Source: Polycladidibacter hongkongensis
GTDB taxonomy: Bacteria > Pseudomonadota > Alphaproteobacteria > Rhizobiales > Stappiaceae
Assembly (NCBI RefSeq): GCF_001561995.1
Contig: NZ_LLWC01000024.1
Coordinates: forward strand, 124,001-188,000
DNA: 64,000 nt
Direction: 5' to 3'
In this document: piece by piece, positions 1 through 8,652 of the stretch
Layout: each line of letters opens with the position of its first letter
Numbering within the stretch: the stretch's first letter is position 1
The notes under the pieces: model-generated
What the model was told of the DNA's origin: nothing
The model's input: the letters and a program-made list of their open reading frames with translations, nothing else
The model's database searches: none
Made by a program: the position numbers and the translations under genes

Positions 1-1209
1 AACCTTGTAGTCGGTGCCATCCAGTTTACGCCCCGCGAGCAATTCCTGCTTGATGTTGGGCATACCAGCGGCAGCAGCAAATGTTGGCAAAAAGTCGAGG
101 CCAGCCATAATCTCGTTATTGACAGTGCCGGGAGCAACAGTGCCGGGCCAGCGGATCACCATAGGAGAGCGGAAGCCGCCTTCTGTTACCATGCCTTTTC
201 CGCCTGCGAAGGGTGTTTGCCCGCCATCGGGCCATGTGAAGTTTTGAGTGCCGTTGTCGGTGGTAAAGACGAGGATTGTGTTGTCCTTCAAGCCATGCTT
301 GTCCAAATGGGCATCCAATGCGCCGACGATGTCATCAAGCTGGGCCATGCCTGCTTCTTGCAAGGACCAGCCGTTTTTATCGTTGCGCATGTTCTGGTAT
401 TTTTCCGGCAAGTGGGTGAATACGTGCATGCGGGAGGGGTTGAGCCATAAGAAAAACGGCTTTTGCTGCTTTTGAGCTTCGTCGATAAAGTTCGTGGCGT
501 GCTCGAGGAAAACCTCATCAATGGTTTCCATGTTCAGCTCGACACCTTCGACAGGATATGGTGGCAGTTCGCCTTTGTCGATGATGCGCTGTTTGCCCAC
601 TTCGCCCCAACGGGGTTCAACGGTTGGGTCGTGCTTTTGCGTGGCAAAAGAGTGGACCACGTTGCGGGGGCCGAGGGTTTTGAGTTTGTCGCGGGGATAA
701 TTGGGGTGCCACGGGTCTTCCATGGCGTCCAAGTGATAGAGGAACCCAAAGAACTCATCAAAGCCATGTACGGTTGGCAAAAACTTGTTGAGGTCGCCGA
801 GGTGGTTCTTGCCGAACTGGCCGGTCATATAGCCAGCTTCTTTCATGACCTTGGCAATTGTGGGGGCTGCGGCTGGCAGGCCTATGGTGGCTCCGGCTTG
901 GCCGACGGTTGTCATGCCGGTGCGGATGGGCAACTGACCGGTGATGAAGGCGGCGCGCCCGGCGGTGCATGAGGCTTGGGCATAGTAGTCAGTAAATATG
1001 GCCCCTTCGGTGGCGATTTGATCGATGTTGGGAGCGCGTCCGGCCATCATGCCGCGGTGATAAGCGCCGATGTTCCATATGCCGACGTCATCGGCCATGA
1101 TTACAACGATGTTGGGTTTTGTTGGAGGCTCTTCGGCGGCCAAGGCAGCAGGAGAGGCAAGAGCGGGGGCGATGGCCGCAATGAGAGCAGCGACAAAGTG
1201 CTTCGGCAT
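1..1209 (-). CDS. Periplasmic arylsulfatase-type sulfatase (partial, 3' end outside window)
   Basis: Sulfatase-family hydrolase expected to cleave sulfate esters in the periplasm. Only the first 403 residues are visible because the gene runs off the left edge. An Ala-rich signal peptide ends near residue 24. The metal-binding MADDVG motif has Asp40 and Asp41. The formylglycine signature CTAGR is intact at residues 81-85, so Cys81 should be converted to formylglycine by a maturase not encoded here. A GKNHLG motif supplies the usual Lys134 and His136. The ATG at 1209 has AAGGA about seven bases upstream. The substrate cannot be read from sequence; such enzymes are common in marine bacteria that use sulfated glycans. 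Confidence 0.9.
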   Translation of the reverse strand, partial: MPKHFVAALIAAIAPALASPAALAAEEPPTKPNIVVIMADDVGIWNIGAYHRGMMAGRAPNIDQIATEGAIFTDYYAQASCTAGRAAFITGQLPIRTGMTTVGQAGATIGLPAAAPTIAKVMKEAGYMTGQFGKNHLGDLNKFLPTVHGFDEFFGFLYHLDAMEDPWHPNYPRDKLKTLGPRNVVHSFATQKHDPTVEPRWGEVGKQRIIDKGELPPYPVEGVELNMETIDEVFLEHATNFIDEAQKQQKPFFLWLNPSRMHVFTHLPEKYQNMRNDKNGWSLQEAGMAQLDDIVGALDAHLDKHGLKDNTILVFTTDNGTQNFTWPDGGQTPFAGGKGMVTEGGFRSPMVIRWPGTVAPGTVNNEIMAGLDFLPTFAAAAGMPNIKQELLAGRKLDGTDYKV

Positions 1210-1521
1210 TGAAATATCCTTAGCTCGATGGGCGGGATTATCCTCTTTTCCTCGCATGCTAGGGGCAAGGTTTGCGGCGGCGCTAAGGTTGGAAATCGGT
1301 TTCTATTCAAAACCCGCTTAAACCTCAGAGAATTGATTAACGCGACTTGTCAGCTGACTAACGGTGGTACCTGATTATCTGTAGAGCAGCGTCCGTTTTG
1401 GATGAATAGTCGGGGTGTGCATGCGCCGCGCCATTGAAAAGCGAGGAATGGGCGACTAATGTCTGCCTTCCAATGATTTGACGGGCGGTGGGCCCGATGA
1501 CACGTAGTGATGAGGTATCCG
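1210..1521. other. Intergenic region between sulfatase and prfB
   Basis: About 310 bases between the divergent sulfatase and prfB. It must carry promoters for both, but I see no convincing -35/-10 pair, no strong hairpin and no credible small gene. Short open frames here overlap prfB antisense and have no family features. Confidence 0.5.
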
Positions 1522-2653
1522 ATGCGCGCTGAAATGCAGGCGATCGTGGATGACATCCAGCAGGCTCTCAGCTTGCTGAGGAGGCATCTTTGACTGGGAT
1601 GTGGCACTTGTCCGTTTGGACGAACTGAACGCACTTTCTGAGGACCCTGAGCTTTGGAATGACCCGGCCAATGCGCAAAAGTTGATGCGCGAGCGGCAAA
1701 ATCTGGAAGACAGCATTAACGGGGTAAACGGGCAGAGCCAAGAGCTTGCCGACAACATCGAGCTTATTGAAATGGGCGAGATGGAAGATGATCAATCGGT
1801 GATTGACGAGGCTGAGGCGGCGCTGCGCGAGTTGCAAAGTGCGGTTGGTAAATTGCAGCTGCAATCCTTGCTCTCTGGCGAGGCTGATGGCAACGACACC
1901 TATGTTGAGATCAACTCCGGCGCTGGCGGGACAGAAAGCCAAGACTGGGCGTCCATGCTGCTGCGTATGTATCGGCGCTGGGGCGAACAGCGCGGCTTCA
2001 AAGTTGAGCTGATGGAATACAATGATGGCGAAGAGGCCGGTATTAAATCTGCCACTTTGCTTTTAAAGGGTGAGAACGCCTATGGCTGGATGAAGACAGA
2101 ATCCGGTGTGCATCGTTTGGTGCGAATTTCGCCTTATGACAGCAATGCCCGTCGGCATACATCGTTTGCCTCTGTTTGGGTGTATCCGGTGATTGATGAC
2201 TCGATTAATATCGAGATTAACGAAAGCGATTGCCGCATTGATACGTACCGGGCCTCTGGCGCGGGCGGGCAGCACGTAAATACCACCGATTCTGCTGTGC
2301 GTATTACTCACCAGCCGACGGGTATTGTGGTGCAGTGCCAGTCTGAGCGTTCGCAGCATAAAAACCGGGCAACGGCCTGGGATATGTTGCGGGCTCGTCT
2401 TTATGAGGCGGAGTTGCAAAAGCGTGAGGCGGCGGCCAACAAAGATGCTGCGGCCAAAACCGACATTGGCTGGGGGCACCAGATCCGTTCCTATGTGTTG
2501 CAGCCCTATCAGCTGGTGAAAGACTTGCGCACCGGTGTGGAAAGCACCAGCCCACAAGATGTGCTGGATGGCAAGCTGGATGGCTTTATGGAAGCAACCT
2601 TGGCGCAGCGCGCCTTTGGCGAGGGGCCAGCCTCTATCGAGGATATCGACTAA
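1522..2653 (+). CDS. prfB: Peptide chain release factor 2, made by programmed +1 frameshift
   Basis: Releases finished peptides at UGA and UAA stop codons. The gene is two overlapping frames. Codons from ATG 1522 give 23 residues and reach an in-frame TGA at 1591-1593. Skipping T1591 continues from GAC at 1592 to the stop at 2651-2653, for a 376-residue protein, the normal RF2 length. The slip site CTT TGA C follows an internal Shine-Dalgarno AGGAGG at 1579-1584 with the same three-base gap as in E. coli prfB. GGQ lies at residues 248-250. The anticodon tripeptide position reads SPY (203-205) rather than SPF, which as I recall is usual in alphaproteobacteria. A start at GTG 1601 would give a shortened N-terminus and is unlikely. 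Confidence 0.97.
1579..1594 (+). promoter_or_regulatory. prfB: Programmed +1 ribosomal frameshift site of prfB
   Basis: Internal Shine-Dalgarno AGGAGG (1579-1584), spacer CAT, slippery codon CTT (1588-1590), stop TGA (1591-1593) and following C. When RF2 is scarce the ribosome pauses at UGA and slips +1, so RF2 limits its own synthesis. Layout and spacing match the E. coli site. Confidence 0.95.
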
Positions 2654-2680
2654 GAGAATTTGGCTTTTGCTGCAGTGATT

Positions 2681-2716
2681 AGAAGGGCTCCGGCGATATG
2701 TCGAGGCCCTTTCTTA
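2681..2716 (+). terminator. Possible terminator after prfB
   Basis: Imperfect GC-rich inverted repeat (AGGGCTC and GAGGCCCT arms around a short loop) ending in TTTCTT, 30 bases after the prfB stop. Weak T-tract, so only moderately convincing. Confidence 0.45.
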
Positions 2717-2856
2717 TGTGGACGACTGTCAAGCCCACCCACTGATGCTGCGAATGCAAACGCAGTCTGTCAATGTCGGCTGAGAGCCCATTTTACTATT
2801 GCTGTAGAAGATGCAAACGGTCGTCAATGGATCTGATTAGAACGAACGGGGCAATT

Positions 2857-3363
2857 ATGCTAAGTCATGATGCAATAAACGCAGACAAACAAAAAAAAGA
2901 ACGAAGTAACGCCTCCAAGGTCATGCGTAAGTTCGCACGCAAACTGGATACTCTAGACCTTTTAAGAAAACGGCAAACCACTTGGTTCGTCAGGGAGGCG
3001 GATCACATAGCCCACTTCATTCACGTTCACAAATTTAAATTTGGACCTTGCTTTCGCGTACATCTCGGTATCCGAGTACTGAATGATGACTTTGAATCAA
3101 TTGCGTTAAATGGTCCAGATCATACCCAAGGGCTTGAATACACCGATGATGAGGCCTCGTTGGAAGTCTGCGCGACCGCAATGTACGATTTTGCCCGTAT
3201 CAAAGGAGAAGACTGGTTCAACCAACAAGAACCTTCACTGCTTGCAAGTGATCATAGCTGGCTTACAGACGACACTCGAAATTTGCTTAGATACGCCCTG
3301 AATGGCCATTCAAATTCGGAGAATGTTCATCGTTCGCGTGCGCTGTTGGGCCTTGGAAAGTAA
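2857..3363 (+). CDS. Uncharacterised protein, possibly DUF4304-like
   Basis: A 168-residue soluble protein from ATG 2857, chosen because GGGG sits seven bases upstream; ATG 2827 or 2773 would add a poorly structured extension. The N-terminal third is Lys/Arg rich. The centre alternates short strands with a run resembling the DUF4304 pattern (a Trp followed by a segment of His/Lys/Phe strands and a Gly-containing strand near residues 45-85). There is no signal peptide or membrane segment. It lies between prfB and a decayed IS110 element and looks like accessory cargo. Function unknown; the DUF4304 link is a guess from pattern only. Confidence 0.55.
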   Translation: MLSHDAINADKQKKERSNASKVMRKFARKLDTLDLLRKRQTTWFVREADHIAHFIHVHKFKFGPCFRVHLGIRVLNDDFESIALNGPDHTQGLEYTDDEASLEVCATAMYDFARIKGEDWFNQQEPSLLASDHSWLTDDTRNLLRYALNGHSNSENVHRSRALLGLGK

Positions 3364-3640
3364 TGACTAACCGATGCAATATCCGCTTCATTTCTCGATA
3401 GCCGTCTTTGGTTCCCTCGCAGCGAAAGGTCGCTTTATCCCACATCTGAGACATTGGGCTTTGGCTGCAGCAAAGCTCTCGGTGTCTGTCAAAGGCACCG
3501 AGTTCGGAGGCCGAACCAACACTGTTCACCGAGCTGCGTAAGCCTTTTCTTATTCGTGCCTGACATGATGATGTAAGGTAACCAAGTACCTCTTTCGGTA
3601 CGCGCTGGTTGATGGGGATGCTACCCTTTTTTACTGTCGG

Positions 3641-4736
3641 TTATGCTGACCGGACCCCGTGCGCAGCATCCCCCATTGGCGTAGGCGGTGTGTCCACCAC
3701 CAGTCGCCAAAGCTTGATTGCGAGCTTGCGGGCAACAGCAACAATGGCCTTCTGCCCGATCCTATGTTTCGCAAAATGTCGATTGTAGAGTTCCTTGGCT
3801 TCTGTGTCGCGCCAGGCCGCATTTCCATGCGGCTTCGATGAGAATACCGCGCAGGCGTTTCTGGCCCACCGGCCTGATCCTGGCGCGGGCTTGCACTGCC
3901 GACGCTCTGACTGAACACTGGGGCCAGACCAAGATATGAGGTCACTTACTCTGGTCTATTGAACCTTTCCGGCGAGAACAGTTCGGCCAGAAAGTTGTAT
4001 GCGGCTGTCTCTCCCACTTCGACAATGGACGTCAGTCGTTCGAAAGTTTGAGCGTGCATGCGCTTGGTTGCGGTTCGGATCTCCGCACGCAGCACTTTGT
4101 CTTCTGATAGCAGAAACAGATACTCGCGCACCATCGAGGCAAGAGCCATGTGGTGCTGTGGCGGCACATCCAGCGCCGTCAAGTCGGCGGACGCGGCCTG
4201 TGACCACTTTTGGATGCTGGGTGGTTCATCAATCCCAGACGCCAGCAAGAAGCCCTTGATCTTCTGTTTGATCTTGCCCCGCTCTCCGTAATCCGTTTGC
4301 GGCGACGCACCAAGGCCCGGTAGCCCTCTTGTTCGACTGACGGGATTGCAATCGGGTGCAACAGCCCTCGCGCATAATACGTCGCCAGCTTCACCGCATC
4401 CAGTTGGTCGTTCTTGGCCGCCGCAGCATATCCGCGCGGAATGCGTGAAGCAGCAATGACGGATACGTTGAAACCCGCATCTGCCAAAACTCGTGAAAGC
4501 GAGAAGCCTATTGGGCCAGATTCATAGACGATTTGTTCAATGTTGATACCGAGTTCTGCTAACTGATGCGACAGTGTGGCCTCGCCTGCCGGACAGGTGT
4601 AGCTCTCAACCAACCCGTCGTCTTTCGAAAACAGCGCGACAGAATAGGTCTTCTTGTGAACATCAAGGCCAACGACGACAGGCTGGTCTTCAACCGCAGC
4701 CACAAACCGCGAAATGCGTGTCGCTTTCTTTACCAT
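3641..4736 (-). pseudogene. Degenerate IS110-family transposase
   Basis: Relic of an IS110-type DEDD recombinase. The N-terminal RuvC-like half is intact from ATG 4736 (AGGAG eight bases upstream): GLDVHK, YESGP and the KNDQLDA pair supply the D-E-D-D residues. The frame then breaks near 4285, is stopped by TAA at 3946-3948, and shifts at least twice more between about 3920 and 3830. The C-terminal half is recognisable in pieces (TSYLGLAP, a GILIEAAW segment, and a final stretch rich in Lys and Ala ending at TAA 3641-3643). At least three frameshifts plus a stop make it non-functional. It faces the MFS gene on the same strand. Confidence 0.85.
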
Positions 4737-4828
4737 GCTGGAAACTCCTATCGTTGGAATGTTCCGGCATCGCAGAAGTCAGCTGCGCCGCCGTCCAGCA
4801 TGGTATTTTTTTGATTGTCGAGCTTTGG

Positions 4829-6073
4829 TCAAGGCCGTTTGATCTTCTGCTCTTGCAATTGACGTGTGCCATGAGCGAGGGCGAGACCCGTGGTCAAGAC
4901 GAGGCAGAGCATGGAGAAAATGCGGAGCGTGGCGTCTTCTCCCACGGCTTTAAAAAGTGGCATGGAGATAAAGACCGAGAGGACTTGCCCCATGAACACA
5001 GAAGTTGTCAGGAGGCCGCTGCACAGGCCGCGTCGATGTGCGGGGACGATTGAGAGCATGATGGCCGGGAAAGCGGGCATGGCGAGGGCATATCCGGCAC
5101 CGATAAGGCCAGATGCGCATAGGATTGCAATTAAGGAGCGCGAAGGCAAAGCGGCAAACCCGACAGCCATTAATAGGAATGCCGCCGCAAGCACTGCTGA
5201 CGCTCCGAGCAACTTGCGCAAACGGGCATAGAAGACGGCAGATAGTCCGCCCGCCAGCATGACTGAGCCCAGAGCAAGGCCGGTGGTTGTGGGACTGTTA
5301 AAGCCTTTGGCACCCAGAATAAACGGTATCTGTGTTGGCATTACAAAGAACAGGGTGTTGGTTGCCATTTGTAGAAGCAAAATACCCAAGAACAACAGAT
5401 GGAAGCTTGAGACTTGGGGGGGACGTGGAGTTGCTACATCGCCTGAACCTGCCTCAGAGTTTACGTGGGTTGTTGCTTGGCTGGGAATTGTGCGGAAAGC
5501 GAAAGGCATAACAAACAAGGACAGCTTGTAAACGGCAAAGGGAAGGAAGGGTGAGAAGAGTGCAAGCAGGCTGGCGAGAGAAATAAAGCAAAGACCGCCA
5601 AGATTGCGGGCGGAGGTTTGTAGCCCCATCAAGATATTGCGGTGCTGCGATGAAAAGAGGTCCCCTATTAAGGCTGTCTGGGTTGACATAATCAATGCCA
5701 CAGCGATGCCCAGAAGCAAACGGGAGGCGAGAATTGTCCAGAGCGTCGGCAGGTAGAGGCCTGCGCTACCGGCCAGGGCAAACAGTAGCAAACCGGAGAG
5801 TAACAGGGCGCGGCGGCCATATTGATCTGCCAACCAACCACAAAACGGGGCGACCAGAATAACACTCGCGGAGGGCGCCGAGACCAATAGGCTCGTAAGC
5901 CATTTGGCATGGGGCTGCTGGGAGAAAGAGGCGGCTATACCCGGCAGGGCCGGGCTGATGGTGGCGTTTGCCATGACGGTGAGCGTGGCGATGAGCAGCA
6001 AGGTTAGGGCGGTGGGGTTGTGGGAGAGCCGCCCAACTGGGGGCGGTGCCTTATAAGCGGATGCATGGGGCAA
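4829..6073 (-). CDS. MFS transporter, DHA1-like drug/metabolite exporter
   Basis: A 414-residue major facilitator with about 12 hydrophobic helices. The loop between helices 2 and 3 holds GWLADQYGRRALLL, the classic MFS motif A. A soluble, Gly/Ser/Pro-rich loop near residues 203-222 separates the two six-helix halves. The start is TTG at 6073 with AGAGG eight bases upstream; the first internal ATG would delete helix 1. It is divergent from a MerR regulator and preceded by a MerR-type promoter, which suggests inducible efflux of a drug or redox-active compound. The substrate is not determinable. Confidence 0.88.
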   Translation of the reverse strand: MPHASAYKAPPPVGRLSHNPTALTLLLIATLTVMANATISPALPGIAASFSQQPHAKWLTSLLVSAPSASVILVAPFCGWLADQYGRRALLLSGLLLFALAGSAGLYLPTLWTILASRLLLGIAVALIMSTQTALIGDLFSSQHRNILMGLQTSARNLGGLCFISLASLLALFSPFLPFAVYKLSLFVMPFAFRTIPSQATTHVNSEAGSGDVATPRPPQVSSFHLLFLGILLLQMATNTLFFVMPTQIPFILGAKGFNSPTTTGLALGSVMLAGGLSAVFYARLRKLLGASAVLAAAFLLMAVGFAALPSRSLIAILCASGLIGAGYALAMPAFPAIMLSIVPAHRRGLCSGLLTTSVFMGQVLSVFISMPLFKAVGEDATLRIFSMLCLVLTTGLALAHGTRQLQEQKIKRP

Positions 6074-6110
6074 AGCGGATTTCCTCTTGCAATATGGTTT
6101 GAATGCAAGG

Positions 6111-6141
6111 AGGTTACGACTTCAAGTCAACTTGAGGTCAA
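6111..6141 (-). promoter_or_regulatory. MerR-type promoter and operator for the MFS gene
   Basis: Read on the minus strand, -35 TTGACC (6136-6141) and -10 TAACCT (6111-6116) are separated by 19 bases, the stretched spacing typical of MerR/SoxR targets. The spacer holds a near-perfect dyad, CTTCAAGT-CA-ACTTGAGG (6120-6137), very like the SoxR box. Expected start near 6104, about 31 bases before the TTG start codon. The dyad also lies in the leader of the divergent merR gene, so autoregulation is likely. Confidence 0.75.
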
Positions 6142-6143
6142 CC

Positions 6144-6557
6144 ATGGATTTGCTTGATATTGGCGAGGTTGTGCGACGCTCTGGCGTTAAGGCCTCGGCA
6201 CTGCGTTACTACGAAGAAATTGGATTGGTGCGATCTGCCAGCAGGATCGGGCTTAGACGGCAATATGAACCGCAGGTATTGACGCGGCTGGCAGTGATAA
6301 CGCTCGCCAAATCCGGCGGGTTCTCGCTTACGGAAATCGCGCAGATGTTTGATGCTAGTGGGCAGTTGCGGATATCACGCAAGGCGATGCACGCAAGAGC
6401 GGATGAGGTTGAGACGCAAATTCAAGAGCTTATGGCCCTGCGGGATATGTTGCGACATGTGGCTGAGTGTCCAGCGCCGAGCCATTTGCAGTGTCCCTCG
6501 TTTGTGAAGCTGCTAAAGAGCGCGGTTGCACAAAAAAGGGCTGTCCTATCCTCCTGA
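6144..6557 (+). CDS. MerR-family transcriptional regulator
   Basis: A 137-residue regulator with an N-terminal winged helix-turn-helix (residues 3-70, including ASALRYYEEIGL, the family hallmark), a dimerising coiled coil (about 75-105) and a C-terminal CPAPSHLQC segment with Cys109 and Cys117. Several alphaproteobacterial MerR proteins share this C-terminal Cys pattern; it differs from the SoxR iron-sulfur cluster motif, so a thiol or metal signal is possible but unproven. ATG 6144 has GAGG six bases upstream and matches the family N-terminus; an upstream TTG in frame would add an atypical extension. Likely activator of the divergent MFS gene. Confidence 0.88.
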   Translation: MDLLDIGEVVRRSGVKASALRYYEEIGLVRSASRIGLRRQYEPQVLTRLAVITLAKSGGFSLTEIAQMFDASGQLRISRKAMHARADEVETQIQELMALRDMLRHVAECPAPSHLQCPSFVKLLKSAVAQKRAVLSS

Positions 6558-6634
6558 TCGGGGCTTTGCAAGGCCGCCGTGCTTGGCGCAAGGTGTGAGG
6601 GAGTGGAGCGCCAAGCAGGTGAACAGGTGATTTG

Positions 6635-7024
6635 CTAGTTGCCCAGAGGGGCATAGTCGATGCCGGTGCTCGCGCCAAACCGGATAACACGCAGATTTTC
6701 TGTGCTGGTGTTTTTCTCGATCTTAGCGGACTGGTTCGAGCCGGTGCAGGATGCTGTGCCAGCCTTGGGGTAGTCATCAATGCTTAAAGCGCGAATTACG
6801 GTGATGGTGCCCAATGCCAGCTTTTTCCCGGGGCCAATGAGCGCTTGTTCGTTGGCCTCAAGTTTAACCGGCTGATTGAAATCAACGGTGACGTTGATCG
6901 GGTGATCCAAGGTGTTGACCAGCATCTGGCAACCAGTTTTTAGCTGGAAGCCATTTGCAGACAGTGCTGGCGTGGTGAAAAGAAGCCCTGCTGCAGCGGC
7001 CACTAGTAAATGGATGGTTTTCAT
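6635..7024 (-). CDS. Small secreted protein of unknown function
   Basis: A 129-residue protein starting at ATG 7024 (AAGGAA seven bases upstream). The first 23 residues form a clear signal peptide with an AlaXAla-type cleavage site (PALSA). The mature part is mostly predicted beta strand with two Cys (in TGCQML and ASCTGS) that could form a disulfide, and no known motif I can name. It is an isolated gene, convergent with merR and downstream of the M23 peptidase on the same strand. Family unrecognised. Confidence 0.65.
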   Translation of the reverse strand: MKTIHLLVAAAAGLLFTTPALSANGFQLKTGCQMLVNTLDHPINVTVDFNQPVKLEANEQALIGPGKKLALGTITVIRALSIDDYPKAGTASCTGSNQSAKIEKNTSTENLRVIRFGASTGIDYAPLGN

Positions 7025-7159
7025 CGTCTTTTCCTTGTTGTTTGCGCTGTGAAGCACATGCGCTTGCAACAGGGAGACGAAAAGGCGCGGGAGTTGTGCA
7101 CGCTCCAATGGTTAAAAGGTTAGTGCTTTGTTTCCGGCAGTTGGCAGATGACGGCGCGG

Positions 7160-8524
7160 CTAGGACGCGGCGCTGAGCGCATCGGCGACCTTTAAGAACG
7201 GCATTGGATCGACCGGTTTGCCGTCAACCCTGGTTTCAAAGTGCAGATGAGGGCCGGTCGAGCGACCGGTGTTGCCTGCAAGGCCGAGGGTTTCGCCCGG
7301 AATAACCATCTGCCCCTTTTTGACGGTGATCTTATGTAGGTGCGCGTATTTGCTGGTGATACCGTTGCCATGGTCGATTTCGACGGCAAGGCCATAGCCG
7401 CCATTGCGCCCGGCGAAGGTGACACGCCCCAGCGCACTGCTGGAAATCGGGGTGCCGGTTTTTGCCGGAGCGTCGATGCCATGATGCATGGCCGGTTTGC
7501 GCAGGAAGGGATCCATGCGCGGACCGAAGGCACTGGAAATTTTGAGTGTCGGCAGCGGCTTTTGCAGTGGCAAGCGCTCTTGGGCAACCAGCAGGGATTG
7601 CCGTCGGTCGAGCGCGTTTTGCAATAGGGCGAGGGCATCGGCGGGCTCTGCCGGGTGATAGGGCCCGCCAATGGCGGGTGCCGGGGCTTTTTCGCTTGCA
7701 GATTGCAACATATCGCGGCTGGCGGTGTTGAGTGGTAGGGCTTGCAGCAGCGCTAAACGGCGTTGAATATCGGCTTCAGCTATGGTCGTTATGGCGTTGG
7801 TGTTACTTGCCAGCTCTTGGCTCGTTTTAGCAAGGCTACCGCGCAAGGCACTAGCTGCGTTGGCGAAACTCTCATTGGGACGCGGGGGAGAGGGCAGATT
7901 TGCGTCCAGTGCCACTTGGCTTGCGTCTTGTGGCAACATGGCCGTTTTTTTTTGTTCTAGCGCAATAGTGATTTCATTGGGCACACCTCGCAGGAAAAAT
8001 GCTTGTGTTTGGCCTTGCTGCGGTACCAGCAGGGTCTCGGCTTCAAACCGGGGTTGTACGTCATTTACGTTCGGGTTTGGCACGCCACTGACCTTGGGGC
8101 GCGGTTCCGTACTATTTTGGGGCAAGAGGCCAGAATTACCGGCGCTGTTTAGCAGTGGTTGAAGCTGCTGTAGATCCTGAGCTAACTGTTGTTGTTGCTG
8201 GCGTAGTTCCGCAAGGCTGGTTCGCGCCTGATGCTGGGCGAGGGCGGCATTGCTGCGCTCGGTGTGCAGCTGGTGACGCAGAGCGGCGAGCTGGTTTTCT
8301 AGGCGCTCTGTTTCTTTCAAGTGGGTGGTCACCAATGAGGTGAGTAGGGGCTGCTTCCACTCATCAAATGCGATTTTTCCAGCAAATCCGGTTGCCCCGG
8401 CAAGGACTGATGCCATGGGAAGGGCGAGAACTACAACTGCCCACGGTATGCGCCGCAGGCCACGCGGACCTGCATAGACCAGTTGGCGGGCATAGTTTGG
8501 TTGTTGTTTGTTGGTTCGCCCCAT
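7160..8524 (-). CDS. M23 family metallopeptidase (LytM/NlpD-like murein hydrolase or regulator)
   Basis: About 454 residues: one N-terminal membrane anchor, a long Gln/Leu-rich coiled coil, a Pro-rich linker and a C-terminal M23 domain. Metal-ligand motifs are present: HHGID (the HxxxD pair) and HLHF (the HxH pair) near the C-terminus, so peptidoglycan endopeptidase activity is plausible. The coiled coil resembles EnvC/NlpD-type septal factors. I chose ATG 8524 with AGGG upstream; GTG 8566 adds 14 residues but has its purine stretch touching the start codon. It follows bcp and the DUF455 gene on the same strand, so it may be cotranscribed. Confidence 0.88.
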   Translation of the reverse strand: MGRTNKQQPNYARQLVYAGPRGLRRIPWAVVVLALPMASVLAGATGFAGKIAFDEWKQPLLTSLVTTHLKETERLENQLAALRHQLHTERSNAALAQHQARTSLAELRQQQQQLAQDLQQLQPLLNSAGNSGLLPQNSTEPRPKVSGVPNPNVNDVQPRFEAETLLVPQQGQTQAFFLRGVPNEITIALEQKKTAMLPQDASQVALDANLPSPPRPNESFANAASALRGSLAKTSQELASNTNAITTIAEADIQRRLALLQALPLNTASRDMLQSASEKAPAPAIGGPYHPAEPADALALLQNALDRRQSLLVAQERLPLQKPLPTLKISSAFGPRMDPFLRKPAMHHGIDAPAKTGTPISSSALGRVTFAGRNGGYGLAVEIDHGNGITSKYAHLHKITVKKGQMVIPGETLGLAGNTGRSTGPHLHFETRVDGKPVDPMPFLKVADALSAAS

Positions 8525-8652
8525 AATAGTTCGCCCTATCACATCCCGGCCCCTAAACCGGGCCACCTCTTAAAAGGTCCATCGCAAATAACTGGTATAA
8601 ATTACCAATCATATAGCGCTGTGTATGGTTAATAGAGCGTAAGCAGAACGCC

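Noticed and set aside
3287-3529. An 80-codon minus-strand frame beside the IS110 relic
   Set aside because: It overlaps the end of the orphan gene, lacks a ribosome site and shows no domain; it may be leftover mobile DNA but cannot be supported as a gene.
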